Source: Membranipora membranacea
Lineage: Eukaryota > Bryozoa > Gymnolaemata > Cheilostomatida > Membraniporidae
Direction of reading: 5' to 3'
Length of the DNA stretch: 64,000 bases
Assembly (NCBI GenBank): GCA_914767715.1
Contig: OU612075.1
Span: 2,170,001 to 2,234,000, forward strand
Shown: in pieces, positions 27,175 through 37,921 of the stretch
Numbering within the stretch: the stretch's first letter is position 1
Layout: every line of letters starts with the position of its first letter
Position numbers and translations under genes: made by a program
The notes under the pieces: model-generated
Told to the model about the DNA's origin: nothing
The model's input: the letters and a program-made list of their open reading frames with translations, nothing else
Database searches by the model: none

Positions 27175-27223
27175 CCGCCCTAACTACTGCCTACAGCCAA
27201 TTTGCCACTGACCAATGCAGGGC

Positions 27224-27464
27224 CGTAGTTTTAAAAAAGTGGTTAGGGAGGCAAAAGTCAGAGGCTAATCCGAAGCATCACCAGGAGGGGTGCTGTAAGC
27301 TCCTCCCCAAGAAATTTAAGGCATACAATTAGCAAATGGAATTCCCAGAGGAGCTGATTCTGACATGGATTACTCAATCATAGTGTTTTTATGCCACTGT
27401 ATTTAGCTTTCTAGGGGAGGCAGTGACTCATCGCCTCCCCTAGAACTACGGGCCTGCAATGACC
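27224..27464. mobile_element. MITE family A, copy 1 (about 240 bp)
   Basis: The left end GGGCCGTAGTTTT and right end GAACTACGGGCC are inverted repeats. The interior includes GGGAGGCAAAAGTC, CACCAGGAGGGGTGCTGTAA, CTCAATCATAGTG and CTAGGGGAGGC. A reverse-complement copy with the same ends and interior lies at 44369-44612. No coding capacity. Confidence 0.7.
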
Positions 27465-28151
27465 AGTTATTTTGTATCTTTGATGGTACACAGTACCCAT
27501 AGAAAACCAGCAGAGCACCAAAGAGGCAACATCATTCACGTAGGATCACACTAACCAAAACAAAGTGGTTTTATAATTAAATGTTACACCATCTAAATGA
27601 AAACTAAGCCCAGTATAACAGAATCACGGCATGATGGTTTACTGTAGGCATTGAATGCCAGCAGATCCATAAACCATATCATCACGAGGACTCCCACTCT
27701 TTGATGCTTCATAAGAAGCAGAATGATATCTAGTATGGCTCCCTATAATTGTCTATGTCAAACCATGAGGTTGAGTGTCCTGCAGTCTCTCGTGGTCTTA
27801 ACCTCATCAATGTTTAGGCGGTAAGCTAGAAAATCCAAACTGCTCCTACTCCTCCTATTTGATGATAGAGTGATAAAAATTGTGAAGATAACCTTCTGAA
27901 GCTTGAAAACAATAATTTGGCTGATGTTTTACTGTCACAGTACTGTAGATGTGTGAGACAGTCAGTGGGAAGAAGGGACAACAAAAAATTAAATATCAAC
28001 ACCCATAAAAAATATTTACTGCTAGAAATTGAACATATAGACAGATAGATGTCTAGTGAAATGGAATTGAAGTTCCCTAAGCTGTTGTCACATTCTCAAT
28101 TTTGAACAGATTCATTCAAACTATAGAGTTGCTCCCTCCTGAAACATTGGC

Positions 28152-28224
28152 CCTGTGGCCTAATGGACTCTGCGTCTGACTTCAAATCAGAAGATTGTGG
28201 ATTCGAGTCCCATCAGGGTCAAGT
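28152..28224 (+). pseudogene. tRNA-Arg-like gene with UCA anticodon, probably a pseudogene
   Basis: A 73-nt cloverleaf-like sequence close to eukaryotic tRNA-Arg(UCG): A box TGGCCTAATGGA, anticodon arm TCTGA-CTTCAAA-TCAGA, B box GATTCGAGTCCC. The acceptor stem GGCCCTG/CAGGGTC pairs with one G-U. The anticodon loop reads UCA instead of UCG, which would decode UGA. The D stem has a C12-T23 mismatch and the T stem an A53-C61 mismatch, so it is more likely a decayed tRNA copy than a working suppressor. Confidence 0.6.
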
Positions 28225-29041
28225 ATTTTAGATCTCAGACCATCATTAATATCATGATCTACGATTTAGACCGTTATTGCCACAACAGCAGGCCTTAGGT
28301 AATCATAGAAAAGGAGAACAGAGTCAGCATTATACCTATCCTCAAATCTGGATTTTTTCTGGATTTAATGTCAGCTAGCTAAGGTGGGACCTTAAGTTTG
28401 GAAGGGATGACGTTTTTCAGCCTCTTTTTTCACAGGGCCCCCAGACTTTTGCTCCCCACCCAATGGCTAAATAGGCAACATTAATTTATGTCTAAGACTA
28501 GGTTTTCCGATATCCCACAACACAAGCTTTTGACTGTAACTAGGAATGGGTGGAAGTGACTCCCCGACCTACTTTATTACCTTAGGCTCCATATGCAAAG
28601 CTTGAGAATGATGAAGAAAATAAATAGATATTAATGTTCACCGAGAGCGTGTGTGTGTTGTTTTGACGTTATTGTATAAGTGAGTTGGTTCAGAGTATGA
28701 TTGGATAATCTGTCCGTAGATTCACACAAAGAGTATTTGGTTGAGCCATTTTTCTCAGATTGATTGGTGTTTGAAAAAAGTATAGATTTCAAGTATATTT
28801 GTCATTTGTATGTGATAAGAAATATGCCAAAAAAAGCCAAAAGTACCTGATTTTTTGGTATCCATCATCTGATCACAATTATTCTTAATGACATTCTGAT
28901 GAAGTACAAATTTCAGCAACTTTTTTTCCATATATAGCAATTACAATAACAATGAGATAATGATTTTACAGACGTAAAGTCATTATTTTTGTATGAATAG
29001 TGTTTCAAGAGATTGTCACGGTTGCAAGTCAGCCTGGGCAG

Positions 29042-29074
29042 GCTGTCGTGTTGGGGGACGGTGTACACGACAGC
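29042..29074. repeat. Short hairpin
   Basis: GCTGTCGTGT (29042-29051) is mirrored by ACACGACAGC (29065-29074) around a G-rich loop. Function unknown. Confidence 0.5.
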
Positions 29075-30361
29075 TTGCAGAGGCTAGTTGCAAGTGATAT
29101 GTTGCAAAATCAAGTAACGCACAAAAACAATCAACATCATTGAAGCCTTTCCCGGGAAATAAAGATTCTAAGAATCTTTTTCAACTTTTGCCGAGACCGC
29201 AGAGGCCAGAATTAATCTTCTGATACCGTTTATGACACAAACTTATATAAGAGTTTGTCATCTGCATTTAGAAATTAAAGGGCAACAAGGTTTCGCAGCA
29301 ATGCATTAATGGGTAGTAAATAATGTGCTAGGCAGCATCAGCTTTGTGCATTACGCGATGCAAAACTCAAAGTAGTTGCTGACTCTAAGCTGGGTAACAC
29401 TTCAATTTAGGGGAGGTTACAAGACATTGCTGTAATGATGATAGATCACAGGCTAAATAATAACAGGAACATGAAACTGCTCCGTGGTATTCTATTTTAG
29501 CTGAGTTTGAGTACCTGATGAATGAAATGTTTCACAAGAATTATGGCTGAATATTCATCCAAATTAGATTTTATTTTTTTTCATATTATGCAGAAGATGC
29601 AATGTGCTATTAATCAATGAGAAGTTGTTTGAAACCCTGATTGCCCTTTAAAGGCTTTTAATGGGCCGGTTTCATGCCTCTTTACATACATAATTATCCA
29701 TTAGTCAAGTGGAACTTCTTACATAAATACTATAATAACATTACCCAATTTAAATTTTGGCTTATAAAATATCTACTCAGAATTAATTTTGAATGTGCAA
29801 AAAATGGTTAAAGTTTTCTCAGTTTGTTGGCGAAAACAAACACCTTTCTGGCATCTTCAAAGACTTCTCAGTGCATGTTTTTGGAAACTTGAAATGCTTC
29901 TTTAATTACCCGGAACAAAACCACAAATATCTATATCTCACAGGTAAAATGAACATTAAGTTGTTTGTCCTTATAAAATCACATTGGCTCAATGCCAGAT
30001 CAGCGCACTGGCATTTGTGGACTTTTGCAGACTTTCCTTGATGTATGCAGTGCGGCCCAATATTGTGACAGTGAAAGCTGAAAAATCCTAAAATGCATTT
30101 GAAATTAGAGCCAGCTCCACATGAAAACATTGAAATCATTGTAAATGTTTTTTACAAGAGGTTATATAATAGATCGAATTTGATCTTTTATAGTATACTA
30201 ATAACTAGCGTAGGACAATTCAAACAACTTGTACAAAGAAGGTGTTTTCCTTTCACTGTTGGCTAACGCCAGTAGGAAGGAGGAGTGCAACTCCTGGTGC
30301 AAGCAACAAGGACCTAAGGCTATAACACTGTTGTGACATGATAAAGATTATAGATTATGAG

Positions 30362-30367
30362 TTTATT
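30362..30367 (-). terminator. Poly(A) signal of the 127-aa gene
   Basis: AATAAA on the minus strand, about 95 nt after the stop codon. A second AATAAA overlaps the stop codon itself (GAATAAAC at about 30463-30457). Confidence 0.5.
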
Positions 30368-30390
30368 TGAAGTCCTTGGGCTATAGCTCA

Positions 30391-30423
30391 GCCAGGGAGG
30401 GTGGGATAACCACCCTCCCTGGC
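30391..30423. promoter_or_regulatory. Perfect GC-rich hairpin in the 3' UTR
   Basis: GCCAGGGAGGGTGG and CCACCCTCCCTGGC form a 14-bp perfect stem with a 5-nt loop, between the stop codon and poly(A) signal of the minus-strand gene. A similar but weaker hairpin (GGAGGGTGGG...CCTACCCTCC, 15334-15359) lies downstream of the peroxidase stop. Whether it acts in RNA is unknown. Confidence 0.5.
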
Positions 30424-30459
30424 TCATCATATGACGATGACTAGATATAGATGATGAGT

Positions 30460-33400
30460 TTATTCGAATCGTTTGATTGAAGCTCTCCTCTCAGGCTTTG
30501 GTAGATCCACATGACTCTTCTCTAGTATATCATCACTTCTATCTCTGTACCAGTAGCTGTGTCGTCTTCTCCTGCTCGAGCTCTTCTCATCTTTACTCAC
30601 TAATTCACTACAACCAGAAACAATAAATAAAATTAATTTTATTTCAAGAGCTCGTAACTCTAATTTATTAATTAAAATTTCCCAAAAAAAGTGATATCAC
30701 GGTCATGATAGAGTACATCAGTCATTAAAAGCTCAAAAGATTGAAACCTTGGTTGCTCTTTAAAGTTTAAATACATTCAATGAATTCAAATATTTCATAC
30801 ATACTCATCATTGAACATATTTAAACCATAATCATACAAATTCAAAATTGTAAATTTTGAAAATACGTTTGACAAAATAGTAAGACTTAAAGTGCTGTTT
30901 CATTTCACTGCAGAAGGGTGTAATATTCCCAATTCCTCAACCAACACACATTGAGAAGGTTCTGCAGGAGACAGAAAGTTTGGTCGCTACTCAGTATCTG
31001 TCAACTACAACTGTCACTTGTGTATTTAGACAATTTTGAATACAGTGTCTGCAAAAGTAGCACTCAAAACCCTGGGAATGTTGCATTTTTTGGAGCCAAC
31101 TATTGAGGGATGTGATATATATGAAGTGGTGCACTTTATTCATAATGCTGATGCAATATCTGTTTTGATTGATTTTTTTTTCAATCTGTGTAGCAGGGAT
31201 CCATCATTTATAGTGAATGGTCATAAATTTCAATATTTCAATTTCAACTCGGAGTTATCTCCTGCTAAACCAAGAGGACATAAGCCTTGATGTATAATAA
31301 ATTTGTGCTATATCATAAACGTTTTGCAGAACTATTTAGACCGATTTTGATCAATTTTGCCTGCTTTCTACCAATTTTTGAGAAGAAATCAATCTCAATG
31401 CAGACAGATTGAATGAAACTTTATGTAGGAATACAATTTGAATTTGTGCATTCATGTTATCGACCATATGTTATCAACTTGACCAACATCATTGCTGATA
31501 TTATAGTCAATTTCCTTTCTGTTTCTCTTTTTGTTTCAATTTTTTTTCCCAATGAGATGACTATGGTTGCCAATAAAAGTATATGTATGTTGGCAGTTGC
31601 AATTTTAGTAATAGCTGAGATTATATGTGTACCTGAGAACTTCTATGGATGTTGTATCAGATTTGACATGTATATACTGCTCGCTGAGCTGCTTCATAAG
31701 TAAACCCATGTCTTCATATAAGTGTGACCTCTCCATCTGCTGCAACTTCCTTTCAAGGTCAACATCTTTGAAAAAAAAAATTAATATTTAACTTATTCAG
31801 TGTTAGTGGTTGGAGAGTTGAAGAAGTATGAGAGGCAGAGGCCAAGGGTAATGCTCAAATTTGCTGCTGGTCAATGTCATGGCCACCAAATTTCAAGAGG
31901 TCAAAGTTAAAGCTGTGCCGTGGCTGACCTCAAGTTGTGCTTATGTTTTACGCGAGATTCGATGCACCCAATGAAAACACCATGAGCAGACAACTCCTTC
32001 GTACAGGACCATTTAGAACAATACACTTGCAGAAGTGTCTGAGGTATAGATGAATTTATACGCAGCACATTATTGATTCTAATGAAATATTGTTCCCAAT
32101 CATTAGCATGACCTTCTTCCCTCATTAAGTTGCCTGTAATGCGTCTTTCATTTCACAGAAGTAAACAGTGATCCTTGCAGTGTTTACATTCAGAGTTTGT
32201 AATGATTCCATAAAAACGTTCTCATATATTATGTATAAAAGCAATGGCCATGAAAGGCCAATAACCCTCACATGTACGCTGTGCTTCGTAGGGTGACGAT
32301 GGTGGAATGGTCTGTGGCTGTAGGATGAAGGACCACAGCTCCAAGTAGTGAATATTGGGATTGCTAATTATCGTCATTAGCTATCTTATTTGGAGATGGT
32401 GGGGTGGCGCAATTGGTAAGCACTTTTCACTGCTAGGCAATTGGTGCCTCAGGAGTTGTGGTTTGAGTCCCTCTTGGGGAGCTTTCTAGCGTTGATTGTT
32501 GTGTGTATACCTGTCCTGAAAATCAGGGCAGTATTGCCGTAAGGGGTTGTTGGTCAGGATTAAGCCAAATAATTAAATATAACACCAAAGTATTTTCTCT
32601 TTGTGGAAACATCGGTTCATCAGACTGACCTTCTTTAGACGGAACATCAGAGCCAGCTTTTATCACTTCTGTAAGCTGAGACTTCACCTTACTCCACATC
32701 TTCTTACCGAGCAGCTCTAAAAACAATTGACGGAGAGACTCGGTTATTGAGAGCATTTTTACTGCAGATTTTGTGGGCAGTTTTTTCTGTAGGATCATTT
32801 GGTCAGATTTCTATTCTAATAAGCTATCACTGACAGCAACAATAATCTGTGTTTTGTGATATTGTCAGGGTGGATGGATGTATTTGATGAATCAAAGTGT
32901 GACGGGCTAATGCCTGATTCAGTTCACAGCAGCTAGCTATTCACTCTAGGGGGAGATAACTTACAGCCTCAGTCACACATGCAAATAATAATAGGATCAC
33001 GGACACATCCCATTCTCAGATCAGGTATTTAGAATATCTCGCTGCCCTCTTTAGGGCCAGCCTAAATCTGCTGTTTTTTGTATTAAACAGTGGATGCAAA
33101 CCTGTTATCAACTTCTTTTCTCTTAGTTCAATTGGAATTAAATCAGATAAAATGGAGTGAGTGCTACTCTTAGCTGGCAATCCACTTAATTTGATGCCTG
33201 AAAATTTTCAGGGAGTCATCAATAACAAACGTTCGCAGGTGCAAACATTGTAATAAATATGTTTGTCTCAGTAAAAATTTCGGAGGAAATAGAAACCCTG
33301 GTTTTGTGTTTTATTTTAGCCTATTTTGATGAAGGGCAGTGTTACTTCTACCTCATTGCAGAGATGACCGGTGTCATTGATAAGGCTAAATAATAATTAT

Positions 33401-34496
33401 TATGGAGCGTATATGATGCTGTATCTGGGTTAGATTGACAGACTGGAGTCAGAGGATTGTGAATATAGCCTGTGATCATGATGTTCCTTGAACCCCTTTA
33501 AAATTGGCTAATTCACCTAAACTGAGTACCCAAATCGGGAAAACAATAAAAACCCATAATTTAGGAAAATTTGGGCCATAATGGAACACTGGCTTTGATA
33601 TCTCATAACCTTGAACTCTGGGAGTTGCCTTTCTTGATGGAAGGCAGCGCCACCACTCTGCAGAGATAGACTATGTCACAAGGCTATCCTGCAGGCAGAA
33701 TGAGTGAAGACAAGCAGCTTCCTATTTCTGGTTGTGCTATAGCTATAATTTAGTCATAAAGGAAAACTCTAAAAAATACTTTTAGCTGAGTAGGAGGTGG
33801 TACCCAGCTGGATAGAGCTAGTCTTTCTTGGCGTTTATAAATATATTATGTTGATGTATGGCCCAGAATGCAATTTTCTGGAATTCTCGAAAACACGATT
33901 GACATAGACCTGATCTAACTGGGAGTTCCATTTCAAAAGTGCATTGTGGGAATGTTGTGACATGCCCTTTATAATCTAGAGCAGATACTTACACAGCACA
34001 TGATTGACTTATTTTCACCATTCAATATCAGTTAAACGAAGCAAAACTCCCTCTGCAATGTAGTATCGATGATAAACACCAACTTTGTTATACCAATTTA
34101 TATGTTTCAAAAATACCACCACTTAGCAAGTATCGCAAACTGCTGGCGCTGAATTGATTGAAGCCACTCCAGGCTGCTAACTGCAATCAAGGGTGTACAA
34201 AATATTCAAATGAAATATATCAGACTTACACAGAAACGGATGAAACTCTCTCGGCCTATTGGTTAAGATCATAGCGTCAATGCCAATGGCCGATCGGTGT
34301 CAATTTCAGCTTTTGCAGTTTTATCGCCGCACATCCCCTAGAGTGTTCTAGGATGTATCACACTCTCAGTACGAGGATTTCGGGCAATTTGCGTCCCTCT
34401 TTAGGGGCAGCCCAATCTTCTGTCTCTTGCTAAACAGCAAGAAATGTTATAAGAAATGTTTTTTTACCTCTTGTACTCACTTTTGTTAGTCGCCAT
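30460..34496 (-). CDS. Small basic/helical protein, 127 aa, unrecognised
   Basis: Exons (minus): 34496-34481, 32716-32630, 31765-31633, 30607-30460; phases 1, 1, 2; all GT-AG; total 384 nt including TAA. Exon 1 codes only MATNK plus one nucleotide (donor GTGAGT). The protein starts MATNKKLLGKKMWSKVKSQL, then has a charged helical region likely to form a coiled coil (DVDLERKLQQMERSH... MKQLSEQYI, about 35-70), and ends in a Ser/Arg-rich tail (SSSRRRRHSYWYRDRSDD, then LPKPERRASIKRFE). The tail has consensus-like basophilic kinase sites (RRAS). No signal peptide or membrane segment. The N-terminal LGKKMWSKVK loosely recalls amphipathic N-BAR starts, but no BAR domain follows. An alternative first exon is possible because the frame is open upstream of 32716 (starting at an ATG near 32798). 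Function unknown. Confidence 0.6.
32260..32530 (+). repeat. tRNA-derived SINE, diverged copy
   Basis: Shares the leader CCAATAACCCT..ACGTACGCTGTG, the tRNA-like core (GGTGGCGCAATTGGTAAGC for box A, GTGGTTTGAGTCCC for box B, CTTGGGGAGCTTTC) and the tail GTATACCTGTCCT with the two copies at 62.6-63.3 kb. It is more diverged than they are. It lies in intron 1 of the 127-aa gene, 100 nt from its exon 2. Confidence 0.7.
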
Positions 34497-36457
34497 TTGA
34501 GCTAGGCGATGAATGTGACTTTTTATAACTGTCTCTTCTACAACAGATTTGGTATCTCGTGTGAGAAAGTCATTACTGTAAGACTTTTCCTAACATTGCA
34601 ACTCATATCTTCAATCCCTCAGCAGCCAGCGTACCAGGTTTTAATAAGTTGTCGAGACAAATTTAAAAGACTTTGCAGTTTAATAAAATTTTAAAGCTTG
34701 CCAAAGCTGCACCTACATAATGATAAGCTATGTAAATTCCTTACGAATGAGCCTGCAGAGACGATGAATTAAAAGATTGAAAGTATTATCACGTTTTAAT
34801 TTTGAAATCTATTGATTGGATTTGAGGAAAATAACAATAAATCTTTTAGTGCTCACGAGACGTGATCTCAACAAATCACTTAGCTGTGTGGTATTGTGAC
34901 TGCTGACGGAAATTTGAGAAGGCAGCAGTTTATTTAAATAGAGATATATATATATCTTTACAGCAGCACTTAGGCACCATGAGCGCAAAACACAATGTAA
35001 AGTCTCAAAATTACCTTGCACAGTGAAACAGAAGGTTTTTAAATGTCCGAAATATTTTTAATAACTATGTTATTCTCAACCTTATCTGAGTAAATCACTT
35101 CTACCGCCACTCTTCATTGATGGTATATAAAGCTTTTACAATAATATTCCTCCTTAGTAAAAGATGTTGCATTTATGCTACTTGGAGTGTGACAATTCCG
35201 CTGCTACTGTTTGCTGATTCTGGTTTCCATATTTATAACAAGCAAGGTAATTGGTGTACCAGTACAAACTTTAAAACTATGCTTGGAGCGTTAAATTAAT
35301 TCTTGGGACTTAGAGAATATTTAGCTGCGATCTTCTATCTATCCATCATGCAGCTCAAAAAAGGATGGGAAGTTTCTATTAAAATCATTCTACACAATTT
35401 TTGGCGAAAGTGAATAGATGTCAATGCAAATTTTAGACTTTCTTGAGGAGTTATTACTTATAATATTGCCTCACTTTTTTCATTGGCAAAGCTATCACTT
35501 AAATGTTAAATCACAATCTAGCAACAAAATCTAAAAACAACTTCTCTCCTTCATAACATCAAATACCTTTTCCAGATCCCATACCCAGGTTGTTTCAGTT
35601 TTATTATAGAATACATATATTATACAAGTGAATTGTCTTTGCTATTCCTATCAAATCATTGAACAAAGTTCAAACGTGTCTACTCACTAAATTTATTGCA
35701 TTCAAATCATTACGAGAATGGCCGAAAGTTCATCGAGATGAAAATGGCTTTATTTGAGTTTTGGAATAATGTCGTCCCAAGGCCAACACATAATTATATG
35801 TAATAGATTTTTGGAATACTAGATTTGTACTACAAACTGAAAATTAAAAACTGATTAAGATTTCCTGCAGTGCCTGGGGAAAAACATCATATTTGAGCCC
35901 CAAAATTATCCAAATTACACCCAAAGTCTCCAAAAATATATAGATACCCACAATATCTCAGCGGGCCTGTTGCCGCATCTGGCACCATCCCCTGACAGGA
36001 ATTTTTGACGCTTATTATGGTAAAAGACATAATAATGTAGTAGCCAAGAGTGTTATTGAAGGATTTTAAAGCCGCTAAAAGGAAGTTGTCATTTAAAATC
36101 ACAGGATATCAACACTTACCATTATACATACACGTGCCTATAACTGTTATTATCGGCTCAGCTAAGGAATTTACTACAAACTCTGGCCAATATGTGTCAT
36201 TATTGAACGATTACCCGGCATCCACGTGAAGAAAGCAGGAGCGTAGTGCAGCATATTCCACCCCCCACAATTTAACCACTGAACATGCATTAAAATTATA
36301 GATTCAATCATGAAACTTCTATTAACAAAGGAAGAACCATATTGAATGGTCTCACCTCAAATTATATTTATATGACCAGATATATTATTCAACCCCTCCC
36401 CCTTGTGATTATGCCATTTCTCGCTACACTCCTGCATGAGAAGAACGACCGGCAGGC
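34497..36457. other. Intergenic, no gene seen
   Basis: This region separates the divergent 127-aa gene (-) and Gly/Tyr-rich copy 1 (+). No clear TATA box is visible for the minus-strand gene. Sequence around 34380-34410 (CCCTCTTTAGGGGCAGCC) resembles 33040-33070, a small dispersed repeat. Confidence 0.35.
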
Positions 36458-36520
36458 TATAAAAAGGAGAAGAGAGCCAAAGCAAATCATTCCTGACTTT
36501 ATCAGCCGATCACAAACCAA
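36458..36520 (+). promoter_or_regulatory. TATA box and 5' UTR exon of Gly/Tyr-rich gene copy 1
   Basis: TATAAAAA at 36458-36465 is followed by a leader exon containing AAATCATTCCTGACTTTA, shared with copies 2 and 3, and ending CCAA|GTAAGT at 36520. Position and conservation across the family support transcription starting near 36488. Confidence 0.7.
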
Positions 36521-36914
36521 GTAAGTAAGACATTCTATGTTTGCAAAATATTTACACGAATTATTCTCTTCTGACAAGAAATTTTTTTTATTGCAAGTCA
36601 ATCTTTAAATTGACATGAGATACTAAAATGATAAATGCTGTGGTATTTTTTTGTCCCGAATATATGGAAATAATTTTCAATCAGATGAATTTTATTCATG
36701 GGAAGTGCTCAAATATTTGAGGAGGGTTCGACAATCGACAATAAACCTCAAAGAAATGCTAGGCAGTATTATTTTGTTTGATTCATGAATTTGATAAATT
36801 TCGCCAAATTCCAAATCCTGTAATTCATTTCTTATGTCATGTTTACAGTAGTAAAATCATCGCTGGAAAGCAAATAAAACACAATTATTTTTTTCTTCTT
36901 CTACAGCCGAAATC

Positions 36915-37803
36915 ATGAAGTGTGTCATTGCTCTCGCCGCCATCATTGCTGTCGTTGCCGCTGCCGGGTAAGCCTACTTAATTTCTATCTGTTGCTCCCA
37001 AAATGTTGCTTACCGGCATAGAGTCATTATATACTAGTAGTTATATCAGTATACATTAATGACTCAATGTCATTACTTGATTGAAAGAAAACATAACTTT
37101 TTATCCCTACACCGGGACAGACAACTCCAAAGTATGCATCAGTTTTTTACTTAGGATAATTTTGCAGACACGCATATTTTGATGTTTTCTATGTCCATTT
37201 TGTTTTGTAGTTACGACCACAGCAGCTCCAGCTCCAGCAGCGCCTCCTACGAGGTCGCCAAGTCCGCCTACGGAGTTTACAACCGTGGATACGGATACAA
37301 CCGTGGATACGGACTCCTCAACAGTGGATACAACAAGGGATACGGACTCTACAACCGCGGATACGGATACGGACGTCGTGTTGCTGCCAAGAAGGTCGTT
37401 GCCAGCGGGAGCTACAGCGTTGAGTACACCAACAAGTACGGTCAAGCCAAGTCTGCCAGCCACTCCTACGAGGTCACCAGAACCGTCGGAGCTTACAACC
37501 GTGGATACGGATATGGACGTCGCACTGCTGGATACGGATATGGACGCCGTAACCTCGGATACGGATATAACCGCAAGAGCTGTAAGTAAATGATAGAGAA
37601 TCTTGAGTGTACTTTTTCTTTGGAATGAAGTATGAAAAGCCAGAAATTAAATTCTCATCTTGAGAACAGATCTGTTAAGCATCTTATGTCAGGTCCAGTT
37701 CAAACATTTTTAAAGACCTAACTAAATCAGCCAACATTGTCTGCTCTGCTGGTCACATGACTCATATGCCACCCCTGTTTTATTTGTAGACGGACTCTAC
37801 TAA
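36915..37803 (+). CDS. Secreted Gly/Tyr/Asn/Arg-rich protein, copy 1
   Basis: Coding exons 36915-36967, 37211-37581 and 37790-37803 (phases 2, 1) give 145 aa. Residues 1-18 (MKCVIALAAIIAVVAAAG) are a signal peptide. Then a Ser run (22-28), a first GY arm built from YNRGYGYN/YNKGYGLY units (38-74), a less repetitive core SGSYSVEYTNKYGQ...SASHSYEVTRT (83-109), a second GY arm with GYGYGRR units (111-139) and the C-terminus KSYGLY. The last exon has only 14 coding nt. No cysteine follows the signal peptide. Composition resembles Tyr/Arg/Gly-rich extracellular structural proteins such as shell-matrix, cuticle or adhesive proteins; I do not recognise a named family. Two paralogues lie at 49-53 kb and 61 kb. 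Confidence 0.88.
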
Positions 37804-37915
37804 ACTCGTTAACCAATCAGGACACACGATACTCTCAGGCTGAACTGAAATACTCAGGAATCAATGTTCGTGTAATCTATGCATTTCTTTGTATGATTTT
37901 TGGTTGGATTCAATT

Positions 37916-37921
37916 AATAAA
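37916..37921 (+). terminator. Poly(A) signal, Gly/Tyr-rich copy 1
   Basis: AATAAA about 115 nt after the stop codon. Confidence 0.65.

Larger units (their letters stand above)
22650..30360. other. Gene-poor region upstream of the peroxidase
   Basis: I see no convincing multi-exon gene. It contains the candidate peroxidase promoter (24.0 kb), a copy of a short dispersed repeat (GTGATATATCGCCTTTTCAG at about 24480, also at about 19018), a MITE (27.2 kb), G runs and a degenerate tRNA-Arg-like sequence (28.15 kb). A small open stretch on the minus strand at 26490-26380 ends in ATG|GTAAAT and could be an isolated exon, but nothing supports it. Confidence 0.4.

Noticed and set aside
31036-31703. 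Two plus-strand open frames, one hydrophobic
   Set aside because: They lie in an intron of the minus-strand gene, have no splice context, and their composition is that of AT-rich non-coding sequence.
37107-37463. Val/Ser-rich open frame antisense to Gly/Tyr copy 1 (and the like at 49449 and 61149)
   Set aside because: It is the mirror reading of the GY repeat codons on the opposite strand; the signal peptide, splicing and TATA box all support the other strand.
37285-37593. Asp/Thr-rich frame (DTDTTVDTD) in Gly/Tyr copy 1 and its equivalent in copy 3
   Set aside because: This is the shifted frame of the GGATAC repeat; the real frame is fixed by the upstream signal-peptide exon.
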